Shown one piece after another: positions 23,144-34,600 of a stretch of 64,000 nt of DNA. This DNA is from Phaffia rhodozyma (Eukaryota > Basidiomycota > Tremellomycetes > Cystofilobasidiales > Mrakiaceae), in contig JACGZH010000003.1 of assembly GCA_014706385.1 (NCBI GenBank), positions 761,501-825,500 on the forward strand, in the 5' to 3' direction. The position numbers and the translations under genes are program-made. Each line of letters opens with the position of its first letter. The stretch's first letter is position 1. A model generated the notes under the pieces. It had not been told where the DNA came from. It made no database searches and saw nothing but the letters and a program-made list of their open reading frames with translations.

Positions 23144-24519
23144 TCAATGATGATGTGCAGAGTTAGAGAACTGTTTATCTCGAAAATTTCCTGCCTGAAG
23201 TTACAGTATGGAAATAATTATAAAGATCAAGAGAGAAGAAAAGAGAGAGAGGAGAGACTCACACATTGATTCGCGAAATGACCGTGTTGACCGCATTTGT
23301 CTATAAAGGTTAAGCAAACAGTTGAATGATGGGAGGGAGGAAAGACATCAGATGGAATGGGTAAAATGGTCAGATTGGCGTTCATTGGTTTCAATTGGAT
23401 ATTTCATTTTTGAAGGAGAGACAAGGAAGGAGAAATTGACAGGACTCACAGCACAATATCGTACTCAGATCGAGTCTTCCACCTCCACCACCTCCACCGC
23501 CGCCTCCACTACCTCCTTCGCCTCCGTTGTTCCAACCACCTCGGTGGAAACCACCTCCGCCACCCATGCCTGTCATACTTCCTGGTTCCCACTCGGCATA
23601 CCTACCGTAACCTGGCGGTGGTGGTCCCGGTGATTTCTCGACAGGAGGCGTTGGCGGTCGATAGGCTTCCACGGGAGGCAATGTTAATTTCGGATGGGCG
23701 CCTTCTGTGCATTTGGGGCCGAGAGGGCAGAACCCGGCGACGTAGAGTGGGCACAGCCGGCGGGGTATGTGACGGCGAGGACAGGCCGGGCCTATGGAAA
23801 TGGGTTTTCCAAACAGGACTTGCGTTAGTAAATAACGATACGGAAACATTTAAAAACAAGATAGAGAGACGAACCTAGAAAGCAGAATCCTCTATCATAG
23901 TCCATACATATTCGTTTCTTGACTTTAGGATGGTAATACAGACATTCGTCTCCGGCCGAGCAATATCCATATTTGGAAAGCCAGTAGCACTCGGGCATCT
24001 TTTGAAGGTTATACTCGTGCAAGAATTCACATTGGTCTCCCTACCGAATAAATTCTCGATATCAGTTCAGATAGCTTGACAGGAATTTACAAGAGAAGTA
24101 ATGAAGAACTACATACCTTCTTGCAGAGACCACGAAGCCAATGCTTACATACTGTATTCAGTCTCTCTCTGTCTCTCGGATGTACGGGGACCGGCGGAGG
24201 AGGTACAAAGTTCAATGGTGAAGGCTGAGTGTGACGAAGTGGGCATAATTGTGGCCCAAGTGGACAGCCTGTCGGAGTAAGAGAGAGACGGCAGATCTGA
24301 TCATCTGTATTGAGAGGATTCAAAGAAAGACAAGCGTCGATGAGTTCGAAAAAGAAACCTGAGTGAAAGAGAGAAGGTGAACGCGATCATGAATCACTCA
24401 CCAGTATCCAATTTGATCTGAAGGTCGTTCTTTATAAAAGACTCTATATGAAGGTTGACCTGATGAAAGTCTGGCTTTATCCGATCCCTCGCATGTAGAG
24501 GAAGAACTGTCGAACCCAT
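23144..24519 (-). CDS. YTH1: CPSF30/Yth1, mRNA cleavage and polyadenylation factor
   Basis: This nuclear subunit of the cleavage and polyadenylation factor reads the AAUAAA signal. The start ATG at 24519 ([12 protein letters not shown]) leads to five CCCH fingers. The first is C-X8-C-X6-C-X3-H ([21 protein letters not shown]), obtained by placing the acceptor near 24307. Then come [28 protein letters not shown] and [10 protein letters not shown] Pro/Gly-rich linker with a long poly-Gly run (23480-23540) follows. A CCHC zinc knuckle ([14 protein letters not shown]) is assembled across an intron near 23300. The last exon gives [11 protein letters not shown]...HHH and stop 23144-23146. The knuckle is present in human CPSF30 and absent from budding-yeast Yth1. 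It is divergent from dynamitin, 186 bases away. Confidence 0.92.
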
Positions 24520-24705
24520 GTTGGGAGTGGTAGTCGGTATGATGGATGGAGATCATCGTCTGGCTCCGTTGGTTGGATGATGTTTATGGATTTCGCTTAG
24601 TCAGCAAAGTTTCAACATGGACGTTCCCACTTCCCTTGACCGCCTTGATCATCTATCAACCTCCATCTCGTCTGTGGTCGTTTGAATTCTTCATAGCCGT
24701 TCAGC

Positions 24706-26420
24706 ATGTCCTCTAAATATGCAGATTTACCAGATATTGTGAGTCAACGGCCAGTTATAGATTTCGATAGGCTTTCATGTTCACCTTTGCTTTTCGAAAT
24801 CACCGACAGGATACCGCGCCAGACGTCTATGAAACCGAGGATGTTCCTCCTGAACGTATTCAGGTCAGACAAACCGTTGTTATTCCTAGATCTCATCATC
24901 GCATCTTGCTCACAAGTACAATACCTTGGTGTCACATGTTTGCAGTATGCTGAGGACTCTGATGACGATATAATCAACCCCACGTCTGCCCGGGCCATCC
25001 AGAAAGCCAAGGATGCTCAGGACAGAGAATATCCGGATGAATCACCGCTACCCGATTTCAATTTGGCAGGAGCGAAGTTTGGTGCCCTAGCAGCCAGTTA
25101 GTTAGAGCTTGCTCTGTATTATCGGCTTCATGTGAAAAGTTAATCCCAAAATTACTCTACTGTTATTCCCACCGTTGATGCCTCAAGAAACCTACTCGTT
25201 GTATCCTACTCCTGTGCAGACTTGTCGGAACCCTACGCTCGCTGGTCCCTCACTTCCTTCGGGTCTCGAACATTCCGCTTTACTTCCAATCGATGATGAA
25301 CCTCCCCGCGCCAGGCTTCGTCGATTACGTTTTGAAATGAGCGAACTGGAGGAGCAACTCACTGCTGAATCGTCTATTCTTACGAATGGGGATGACCGTT
25401 CGTCGGAGGACAAGAAGGAGAATAATGTGAAAGATATGCTGAGGGAATTGAAAGGTCTTGTGGGCGGTCTCAACAAGCTAGATGCTGATGGAGCTCGGCT
25501 GGCTGTCGATCAGAACGGCAAGTCTTGGGAGGATAGAATCAGAGTGCTTGGACAAAACCTCGAGAACGCGCGAGGTTTGTCAGATTCCACGCCCGCCTCC
25601 CAAGAAGCCAAAAAGTCTTCAGAGACAGTTCGGTCCATCAGCGAGGAGGAGAAAAGTCGGAAAGTAGGAGAGATTGACAGACGGCTGGCAGAGCTAGAAA
25701 GCGCTATTGGTGTTGGCAGAACAGGTTTGGACGACGTAAGTTGCTTTACAATCCAGTCATGCGTTTTCTTTGCTGACTGTTTCATGCTTCTGAGATCATC
25801 TTTCGTTGACTTGCATGCTCTTTTGATCAAACTAGACTCAAACTCTACCAGCACCTCTGCTACCCACCGTTCAGAAACTGGACCACCTTCTTACACTGCT
25901 CACTCAACCTCGCCATCTCGATGCAATCTCTAGGAGAATCAAACTTCTCCTCACCGATCTTGACCGAGCTCAAGCCACTTCCTCTTCAACAAACAATTCA
26001 AATCCTTCCTTAACTGATACTACCTTACTATCTGACCCTCACAACCGTCGCTCGGCTACCCATCTCTATTCTTCGGACCATACATCGTCTTCCTTGACAG
26101 TCGCACAGATTCAAAAGATAGATAGCTTGTCCTCTATGTTGCCCAAAATCCAACCTATCCTTCCTATTCTCCCTCCCCTACTCGCTAGACTTCATTCCTT
26201 ATCCGACATACATTCTGCATCTTCATCATTCGGATCTACTCTCACTCGACTCGAATCTGAAGCAGTTAGATTGAAAGAGAGCTCGGTTGATTTGAAGGCG
26301 ATCGTCGATCAGATGGAGGGAAGTCTGAAAGAGAACGAAACTAGAGTCGAGGGAAACTTTAGAGCTATCGGTGAAAGGGTTGGGAACGTGTTGAGGAGGG
26401 TCGAAGCGTTGGAGAGATGA
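24706..26420 (+). CDS. DCTN2: Dynactin subunit 2 (dynamitin p50)
   Basis: Dynamitin forms the shoulder of dynactin, the cofactor that links dynein to cargo. The start ATG 24706 gives MSSKYADLPDI, spliced to DTAPDVYETEDVPPE, the conserved dynamitin N-terminus, followed by an acidic YAEDSDDDIINP. The rest is coiled-coil: RLRRLRFEMSELEEQLTAES, a long Lys/Glu-rich segment, QTLPAPLLPTVQKLDHLLTLL, RHLDAISRRIKLLLTDLDRA, IDSLSSMLPKIQPIL and a C-terminal heptad region ending VLRRVEALER. Introns lie near 24738-24819, 24869-24950, 25100-25190 and 25738-25835. The third one's acceptor is a best guess (TCAAG near 25185). The end is TGA at 26418-26420. Confidence 0.88.
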
Positions 26421-26777
26421 GAAACAGTCGCCCTGTTCGTTCTAGAAGTCTTCTTCTGCATGTTGTATCAGTCCACTATTCTTCTGTCTTTCTTTCGGAC
26501 TAAATTCATATACCCATGATTTAACATCATTAAAAGAAAGAGACGTGGTCGTGATGTGATATCATGTACGAGTTAGCAAAACTGAATCAGAGACATGGGA
26601 ATGATACAAGAGGACGAGTAAGAGGATTTATGCAAGAGATCAGAGAATTATATGAGTCCAGAGTAAGACAGAAAGAGTATCACTGAACAAGACAGAGAAA
26701 AGCGGAAGCTGTATTCACAATAAAGAAGAAGAGAAGAAGAGCGGACATTTGTCAAACACGCGAGGCAGAAAGTATGC
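26421..26777. other. Intergenic, convergent 3' ends DCTN2 / SEC9
   Basis: About 355 bases of A-rich likely 3' UTR. No coding frame or repeat is seen. Confidence 0.6.
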
Positions 26778-28120
26778 TCATTTCACCTATTAAACCGTTG
26801 GATGAAACCAGTTAGGATGATTCGTGATCAGCTCAGGAGCTCCCAAAGACAAGGAAGATGAAACGATGACGGCAAAGAACCACTTACGTTTTTGAGTCGT
26901 TCGACGTTCTGAATGATCTTTAAGTCAAGTCCTTCAGCCTTGTTATTGATTCTAGTAAGTCGCTCGTTGTGGCTCTTGATCTCATCTCTAAAGATTTCCA
27001 GACCCCAATATGTCAGTGTGTTATGATCAATGAACGAATGGTAGCAACGAAAGGCACTCAAAACGAACCCAGAAGCCAACGCCAACGCTTTCAACCTTTT
27101 GGTAACATCAAGCGTTTCCGTCAGATTATCATCCAACTCATCCTCAAGTTCATCATCCGACTCTGTAGCCTCGAACTGATATCTCGACCTGGCTTCCTTC
27201 CTCTTTTCCGGATCCTCGAACCTTCTCCTCGCAGCGTTCCTCTCCGCAAAGGACCCATCGTTGAGCCGTTGTTGACTTTGCAGGACATCCAGCTTGGCAG
27301 TCTGTCTCTCTGCGGTCTCTTCGATATGCCGGTCGCTGATCCTCTGTTCTGCCTCCCTTCTCTTTCTGTCCTTGTTGAAGACGACGACGGGTACAAAAAT
27401 ACTTCTGTTGAGTTTATTCAGCTCGTTTGTCTTGTCGTTCGCTCTTGACGAAGCAGCCTTGGCCATATCTAAATTTCGTTCGGTATTGGCAATCTTTTCA
27501 GACTGTTCACCTAGTTGACCCAACGTCCGTCTGGCGGTCTCTTCTGCTTCTTGAGCGATCCGGAGAGCGTTCCTACTGGATCCTAATGTTTCTTGCTTGA
27601 CTCCTCGAAGATCTCGTTTGATCATCTCTACCTCCTCATCTTCTGCTGCCTGATCAATACCCCCCGAGCTCTCACCTCTGGAGCTGTCTTGCTCTTCGTC
27701 ACCGCCCTGATTGTTATCATCCCCGAAATCCCTTCCGCCGACCTGCCGTTTGACCTCTCGGGGAATGGCGGCAGGGTTGTAACCCGAAAATAGAGCGGCC
27801 CTTGCTGGATCGGTCTCAATCTTCTTGTCCATCACCGGTTTATTATAATTTGATACCGAGCCCGAGGCTGATGAACTTGCTGCTCGGGCATAGGGATCTG
27901 TCGAGGCATAGGAAGGGGCAATCGAAGGTGTCCGACCTGAAGAAGAGGTTTGGTCGTAGGCACTGCCATTCTGTCTGGGAGCCCCGGAGGAAGAGGAAGC
28001 GAACAGTTGTTGACGTGCTTGATTGGGATCCTGACGCGAGATGTTGTGGTTTGACTGGGGACGTTCATCAGGAGGCAAAGGGATCTCTGACTTGTCTTTC
28101 TTACGTTTGAAGAACGACAT
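26778..28120 (-). CDS. SEC9: SNAP-25-type plasma-membrane SNARE Sec9
   Basis: Sec9 gives the Qb and Qc helices of the exocytic SNARE complex with Sso and Snc at the plasma membrane. The start is MSFFKRKKDKSEIP at 28120. A Ser/Asn/Gln-rich disordered N-terminus follows, then the NPAAIPREVKRQ segment. The Qb helix (about codons 165-230; QETLGSSRNALRIAQEAEETARRTL, zero-layer Gln in LGEQSEKI) comes next. A linker and the Qc helix (LDVTKRLKALALASG spliced to DEIKSHNERLTRI, KAEGLDLKIIQNVERLKN) complete it. The last intron joins LKN to VK and TGA at 26778-26780. As spliced, the Qc zero layer is His rather than Gln. There is no palmitoylated Cys cluster in the linker, as in yeast Sec9. Confidence 0.9.
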
Positions 28121-28504
28121 GATGTTATGATGTAGGGCTGAGCGTTTGAGTGCAAGATGGTGTGTGAGAACTAGACTGAACTTCGTAGGTGTTTGTATGC
28201 TTTAAGCCACGGTGCGTGCGTCGTGCGAGCCTGCACAGCATCCGCCCTTCTTTGTAACCTCATCTGGCTTGGACATCGACAATGACCCACTTTGCACTTG
28301 CCGTGTACAGAAGAAAAGGTACCTTTGCTTGTAGGTAACGTAGAGACACCGACATGAATAGAAGGATATTAAAGAAGAAGAAAAAATGTTATTTCGAGCA
28401 ACCTGATAAGAAAAATGTCCAATTCTTCCTTCGTTCTGCTCTCCCCTTTGAATGATCTGACTTGACCGATCAAACCTAGTCGAACCAGGTGACCGAGAAC
28501 AGAA
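28121..28504. other. Intergenic, SEC9 promoter / ERV46 3' end
   Basis: About 385 bases between two minus-strand genes. Nothing but a G/C-mixed SEC9 upstream region and an A-rich segment (28370-28395) is seen. Confidence 0.55.
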
Positions 28505-30867
28505 TCAGATAAGTTTCCCACCAAGACCGCCATAGCCATCCGAATCCTTCTCGCCTTTGAGCTTCTTCTTGCCCGTGAAGATCAAGGAATCGACGATCTG
28601 GAACAAGGTGAGAACTCCACCGATGATAGCCATCGTCCTACAGGTGATAAATGTCATCGTCCAACACATCCAAGTTGACAAACACACAAGTTCTGTCAGC
28701 ACAGACGACCATTCTGATCAAGACGCATCGAGAAGATCAAGTGACTAACGAAGTGAGGAAATGGGCAAAGCTCTGTCTAGTCTCTTGGTGTACTACAAGC
28801 ATCGGACTGATCTCATAGTTGAAGAATACTCCGGGCACGCCGGCCATTCCATGCGCGGTCATGTGACCAGTCGAGTCCTTGGCGGCACCTCCCCCACCGG
28901 ACATGTCTCGCTCATAAGAGGTCACAGAGTACTGTGTCGAGAAACAAGGACGGACGAAACATGATTGTGAGTCCCGAGAAGCGCGTGAGGAGAATAATGG
29001 AGAAAGAACATCTGTACCTGATGGGCAGGAGTAATTTCTCCCTTAAGAGACTCGAATTTTGTGGAGACCACTTTAAGGAAATACCTGTTCGATCGATCGG
29101 CACATGGCCGGTTATCACGTTAGGATTCAGGGCACCTGTCTAGCTGTTCGAATTTCGTGGTCTGATGAATACGAGGTTTAACATACTGGAACATGTAGTT
29201 AGACTCTTCGGTGTGTGCGTTAACTCCCTCCAATGGGTTAACCACCTTGAGCTTCTTTCTAACTTCGAGCATTCGCTGAGTGGGAACCAGCGGCGCATCA
29301 TCTGCGCCAAAAGAAAACTTGTGGATCACATGTCCAAAGTCGTGATGGTTGCCGGATCGAAGGTAGGGAACCTATGGGAAGCGAAGAGGGAGAAAGTTCA
29401 GTTTAGCCGCAGAGGAAGGTCTGGGAAAGAACTGCTGATCAAAGGAAAAGAGAAGAGAAAGACTTACGAGATCATGGGTATGATGTGAGTTGAGCTGATA
29501 CGATCGTCCAGGCTTTAGATGATAAAAAGACATAAGAGACACTGTTTTTAGATCCAACGGAACAAGAGCTTTTCTAAATTGGTACAGGCTGAGATTTTGG
29601 ACTGACCGACATGTGGAAATTTCCAACGACCTTGTTAACTCTAACTCGGCCAGCGACGTTGCAACCCTCCTTGTTCTGAGCCTCAATTTTCTCCGACCAG
29701 TGCTCCTTCACGCACTGCTCGATTCCATCTGGGTTGGTGAAACTCCATCCTTTGCGAACGTAGGATTCCCGAACGTCTTCGCAGCTGTTACAGCATCTGT
29801 AGTTGGCCGGATAAGATGTTATAGATACGCGAGATGAATCCGTGAGATCAGTGATTTTGTTTCGACTAGCACTCCATGCAGATGATATCACTATGAGATG
29901 TGAGAACGCACCCGCTTGATGGAGGAGTGCCTCCATAGCAGTCTCCACAGTAGTTACTCCCAACGGTAGCGGCCATTTTCTCCAAATCTCCAGTCAGTCC
30001 TGGTAGAAACACATCGAGAACAAACCCCATATCAAGGCGGCAAAAGGAGTTTGTCAGTGTTGTGATCACAGCGCGAACACAATTGGTCATCTGAAAAAAA
30101 AACTCGCTTACCGGTTCCGTGCAAATCGATGACCTCTCCTTTATCGTTCAATCTGGTCTTGTTGATATTGTGCGTTAAATCATTTTGGTGCTCTCCGGAA
30201 ATGTCCATGATATCGATCGATAGGACTGTAGCCGATACACAGATCGAGCAAGGAAGAGAGAACGGTCGGCTGTGTAAGAGGGTCAAAGAGGGAGAGAAGG
30301 ACGGCGAATAGACCTACGGTAACAAGGTACTCTTGGGAAGGTAATGTCCATATCAACCGTGAGCTTTTCTCCTCGGCTCTTGTCGACTAGAATGGACGGT
30401 TCGATATGTATTTTGCGGTAATCGACAAACTCGATGAATGTACATGTCACGATGATCGCCAAAGAGAGCATGGTGACTATTCAGATGAGAAGGAAGGAGA
30501 AGAGCCTGAATTCAGTGATTTTTCCACTCGGGACTATCAATCAAAACCCATAGGAAGTAAACGAGAACAGACGGAAAGCTCCTGTTCTGGTTCGTATCTT
30601 GACATCCTCCATAGTCTAAAGAACAGGTTCATGAAGAAAAGAACAAGCGACGAGATACACAAATGAGCAGGAAAAAGACGATGTTTGACTGATTAAAAAG
30701 GCAGGTTGATCTATGCTTTACCTTGCCGAAGGCATCTATCGATGTCATGGCTCCGAAGAGACCGGTATTTCTGAAAAAGCAATGGGGCAAAAACACGATT
30801 CAGCATTTCCATTATCCTAGTCAAACAAAGACAGAGAAGCAACATATCCAGAGACCTACCGTCCCAT
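28505..30867 (-). CDS. ERV46: ER-Golgi cargo receptor Erv46 (ERGIC3)
   Basis: Erv46 with Erv41 cycles in COPII/COPI vesicles and retrieves escaped ER proteins. An 8-nt first exon (30860-30867, ATGGGACG) splices to an exon giving NTGLFGAMTSIDAFGK. This precedes MEDVKIRTRTGAF and the first membrane helix (LTMLSLAIIVTCTFIEF). Luminal blocks follow in family order: HIEPSILVDKSRGEKL, DITFPRVPC, SIDIMDISGEHQ, CGDCYGG, CCNSCEDVRESYVRKGW, EGCNVAGRVRVNKVVGNFH, VIHKFSFGAD, MFQYFLKVVST, VPGVFFNYEISPM and FAHFLT. The second helix (TMAIIGGVLTLFQIVDSLIF) is followed by a short Lys-rich tail ending GGLGGKLI. The Cys pairs of the luminal domain are conserved. It is split by many short introns. Confidence 0.93.
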
Positions 30868-31053
30868 GGTGTGCAGACTTGATGAGGTTGGATATGAATT
30901 CCGTGAAAGCGATTATACGAGATGGCTACCGTAGTTGACACGTCCGAATGGTTGTCTAAGGTGGGCTTATTTAGATATTTGAATATGGGTTGAATCAAAA
31001 AAGAGATATATCCTTGGCTCATATATACAGCGCGCACGCACACGCACACGCAC

Positions 31054-31103
<50 letters not shown>

Positions 31104-31667
31104 CTTTCGCTCCGAGGAAGTGTTGCTCTGTATAGACTAGATACTGAATCATCCCGAGGCGCCATCCACTAGATCAATATACTCTGCTACAGATCGTGCA
31201 GTCGCTGCGAAGGACAGCCGACGGTGGCAGTGAGCGTGTCATCCAAAAGCGCGGTCGGGTGACTAACCGGTTCTTGGACTGAGCTTATTTCTCTTGTGCC
31301 TTCCTGTACTTTCAACATCTTGCTTGTCCATCTTGGCCTTGATCTTCTTCTCTCCGAGCTCTCTGATATCAGCACACCTCGTTCAGGAAGGGCAGGAAAG
31401 AGATAGACTGAAGACCCTCGACCGTTGCCTTCTTCTGTCTCGTTGTTCTTCAGCTTCTTTGCGCTCGGTCCGCCATCGTCTGCACCTACCTGGAATTCTC
31501 CGAATTAGACTTCTGATCACATCGATCCAAGCATCGTCTTTCTTGGCTCATCGCATATTTCACAAACAGTCACACATACACAATCACACGTACACAACCG
31601 CAAACTCTCACACTCTATTCACACTCAGTCATTCACTCCTTCGGCTACCCACGCTCGAAAAACAGTC
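30868..31667. other. Divergent promoter region ERV46 / HECT ligase
   Basis: About 800 bases between divergent starts. It contains a long CA microsatellite (31032-31101). From 31290 it is a pyrimidine-rich plus-strand leader with CACA-rich patches near 31560-31625. A long plus-strand open frame here (31294 on) has no domain and continues across the ligase's first intron in the wrong phase, so I do not call it. Confidence 0.55.
31032..31101 (+). repeat. (CA)n microsatellite
   Basis: About 70 bases of alternating CA/CG dinucleotides: interrupted CACG at the start, then an uninterrupted CA run. It lies 165-235 bases upstream of the ERV46 start. Alternating purine-pyrimidine tracts can adopt Z-DNA and vary in length between strains. 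Confidence 0.97.
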
Positions 31668-34600
31668 ATGTTCTCAAAGCTCAGCGGGGAGAGCAACAAG
31701 CATGGACCATTCAACCCTAATGGATCGAATTCATCAACAGGCCCTCATCAGAATTCCTCATCTACAAGTTCGATATTTACCAGCATATTTTCCTCCGCTA
31801 GTTCTTCTTCTGCCAACTGTAAGCTCGCTTGTTTCTTCTCTGTTCCTTTTTGGCCAATATCGTTTGCTAGGGACTGAGTCTCCGCTCACAACACCACTGA
31901 CGTCCAACCTACCTTCCTTCCTTCCTCCCTCCACAGCTTCCAACTCGAATTCAAAACAGAAGTCAAAAGCTGGGACTCTTCGACCGCCAAGATCACTCCC
32001 TCCTCAACGGTACGACTCTAGCTCACGCGGACCTGGCCATCGTCCAGTTCTTCAAAACAGATCTGTCTCTCAAGGTCAAGTCGCTTTTGATAGAATTGAG
32101 TCCCCTATGCATGCCAACACTGGCAATGATAACGGCTTCCAGGTCGACAGAGAGAGAGAGATTTTGTCCGAGCTCAGAGCAAACTTGGCATCGTCAGGAC
32201 ATCGGCAAACTGGATCGTACGTATCCTCTCTTGTTGGCTCGACTCTTGGCTTACTCTTCAAGAGCGCGCCTGTGTGTGTGTCTGCTCATATAACGAATCG
32301 ATGAGACGTAATGTCGTTGACTATCATTTATCCTCTTACCTTTTTTTCGCAGCCTGGGCAACGAATCCATGTCCGATCGAAACCTTCTATCTGGCTCTTC
32401 ATCGTTTCCGTCTTTACGACTCCTATCCTCATCTGTCCCTCCTCATCTTCAGCCTCCACCTCCCCAATCAAACTTGACTTTTGCTTCAAACGAACCTCAA
32501 CCTCAACCTCAACTTCACTATCAATCTAAATCTCATTCTCAATCTCAATCTCAACTACGACCAAAGCCGAATCAGGCAAATGCTCCTTCAACATCCCAAC
32601 GTGTAGCTTCTTTCTCTAACGTGGTACCTAGTTCGGTTCCTTCAGGTTCTTCCTCTGCAGCATCCTGGGACCAACTCCTAGGCTATGTTGAACAGTGCAA
32701 GCAGCCCGTCAATACGCTCTTTGGAGCTCCATCGTTCGAGGCCCCTATCATTTCACGTCACCAGCAAACACAACCATCGGGTTCAAAGACCATACCAAGA
32801 TCGACCCCTATGCTTGCTTCCTCGTCTGTTCAACTCCCATCTGTGCCACCCCCACGGGCTACAACGTCCGCATCGGCATCGCCTGCTCGGTCACCAGAAA
32901 TTCCCCCTTTCCGGACTCCTCCCATGTCTCCGGAGTTCGATCCCTCGTTTGTATCATCCCCGTCGACGACCGTTGGATCCACTGTTCAACCCCGAGGACC
33001 AAACATCAGCAAATTTTCCTCAGTCATGGCTGAAACTCCTACTCGATCAGCAGGTCAAGGTTCTTCCTGGGACGCTCTTCTGGCCCGCGCATCATCCTCG
33101 CCCATCCTTTCATCAACTAGTTTGACGAATGAAACGTCGGGCCAACCGCTACCACCGTCATCGTCGTCGTCCGCTTCTCCATCACCACATGCTCCCTCGA
33201 CGGCTGTGATGGCCACTGCCCCTTCTCCGCCGCCAACGTCATCATCTACCTCGACTTGGGATGCCCTTCTGGCTCGTGCAAATGCAGCAAGCTCTCCTTC
33301 CAATCAGGCGGCTGTCTCTAACGGTGGGAGCGGTGGAAGCTCAGCATCAAGAGTCGCATCCCTGTTTAAATCTAGAGGATCGTCTTCCAACAGTGCTGCT
33401 GTTACTTCTCAGACATCTTTACCCCCTGTTCATCGTGGATCCCCTCCTTCGATCGCTCCTCCATCAGAATTGCCTCCTCCACTCAGTATTTCAGATCTGC
33501 CTCCTCTTTCAAATCACATCTCCTCTACAGCACCCATCAAAACGGCTTCTCCTCCGCCTATCCCAATAACACTATCCAACGTACCTCTACCTCCAGACGG
33601 GTCAATCTCTCGGACGATTGCGAGTACAGCAAGTTTGACGCTTCCTTCACCTACTGGGTTAACAGGTATAGGCTTAAAACAAAAGGAGACGGAGAGGAAG
33701 ACCAACTCCATAGGAATCACTGGGTTTGTCAAGGCGCCGGAAGGTCCGAAAAACTTGAGAAAAGGGATGGCAGTCTCGATGGTTCGTTTTTACTGTTTCC
33801 TTGACTCATCTAGTTCTTACGAATGCAGAGTGTGTGTCGAGCAGCTTTAATCGCTCTCTGAGGTTGGTTTACATCTTGTGAATGATATATAGGCTACTTC
33901 ACCTTGTGTTTGCTGCGCAGGTAAGATTTGCCATTATGTTGCTTTCTCTAGATCAATGCTCTTGTTTCTCACGAGAGACTTCTTCACCGTCTTGCATTTT
34001 CAATGAACAGCTACACTGCAATATCCTCGTCCGTTAGACTCGTTCAGATGTACTGTTTGTGGAACAATAACTGATGTCGGACTAAGCGAACGACGAGCCG
34101 CTGGTTAGTTGGTTCTTTCGTCTTTTCGTTTTCCGTCTTGTATACGAAATACTCATCAGATCGAACTATTTATCACCGCCTGCAACCACACTTTCCCTAG
34201 GACTTGCTCGAGACTCCGATCCTGAACCTCTTACCCTTGCCCGGTTTCAATATCTTATCCGTCAAGCTCGGTCGTCAGCCGGTCTTTTATCACCTACAGC
34301 GTCTTCTTTCAGGATGCCATTTGTAGAAACAGACGTCGCCGAAGCAAAGACACTCGAAGGCGACAGTGAGAACGAGCAGGATGAGGTTCGGGGAATCGAA
34401 GTCAGGTCGGAAAGATCAGAACAGAAGGAGAGTCGGTGGCAAGGTTTAGAAGAAGAATTACATCTAGTTTTGTAAGCTTTAGTTACCCGTTGAATCATTC
34501 TCATTCCTTGGACATCTATCCTCTGGACTGAAACGGTTTTGATTTCTCCTTTTGTATCCTAAAAGCTCGCACTGGTCCTCGCTCTCCAACTCTTTCTCTG

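Noticed and set aside
30711..31172. Cys/Val repeat proteins (VCVCVC...) across 30967-31172
   Set aside because: They are translations of the CA microsatellite.
31294..32304. 336-codon plus-strand open frame upstream of and overlapping the HECT ligase
   Set aside because: It runs through the leader, first exon and intron in a different phase from the ligase start, has no domain, and is a by-product of pyrimidine-rich sequence.
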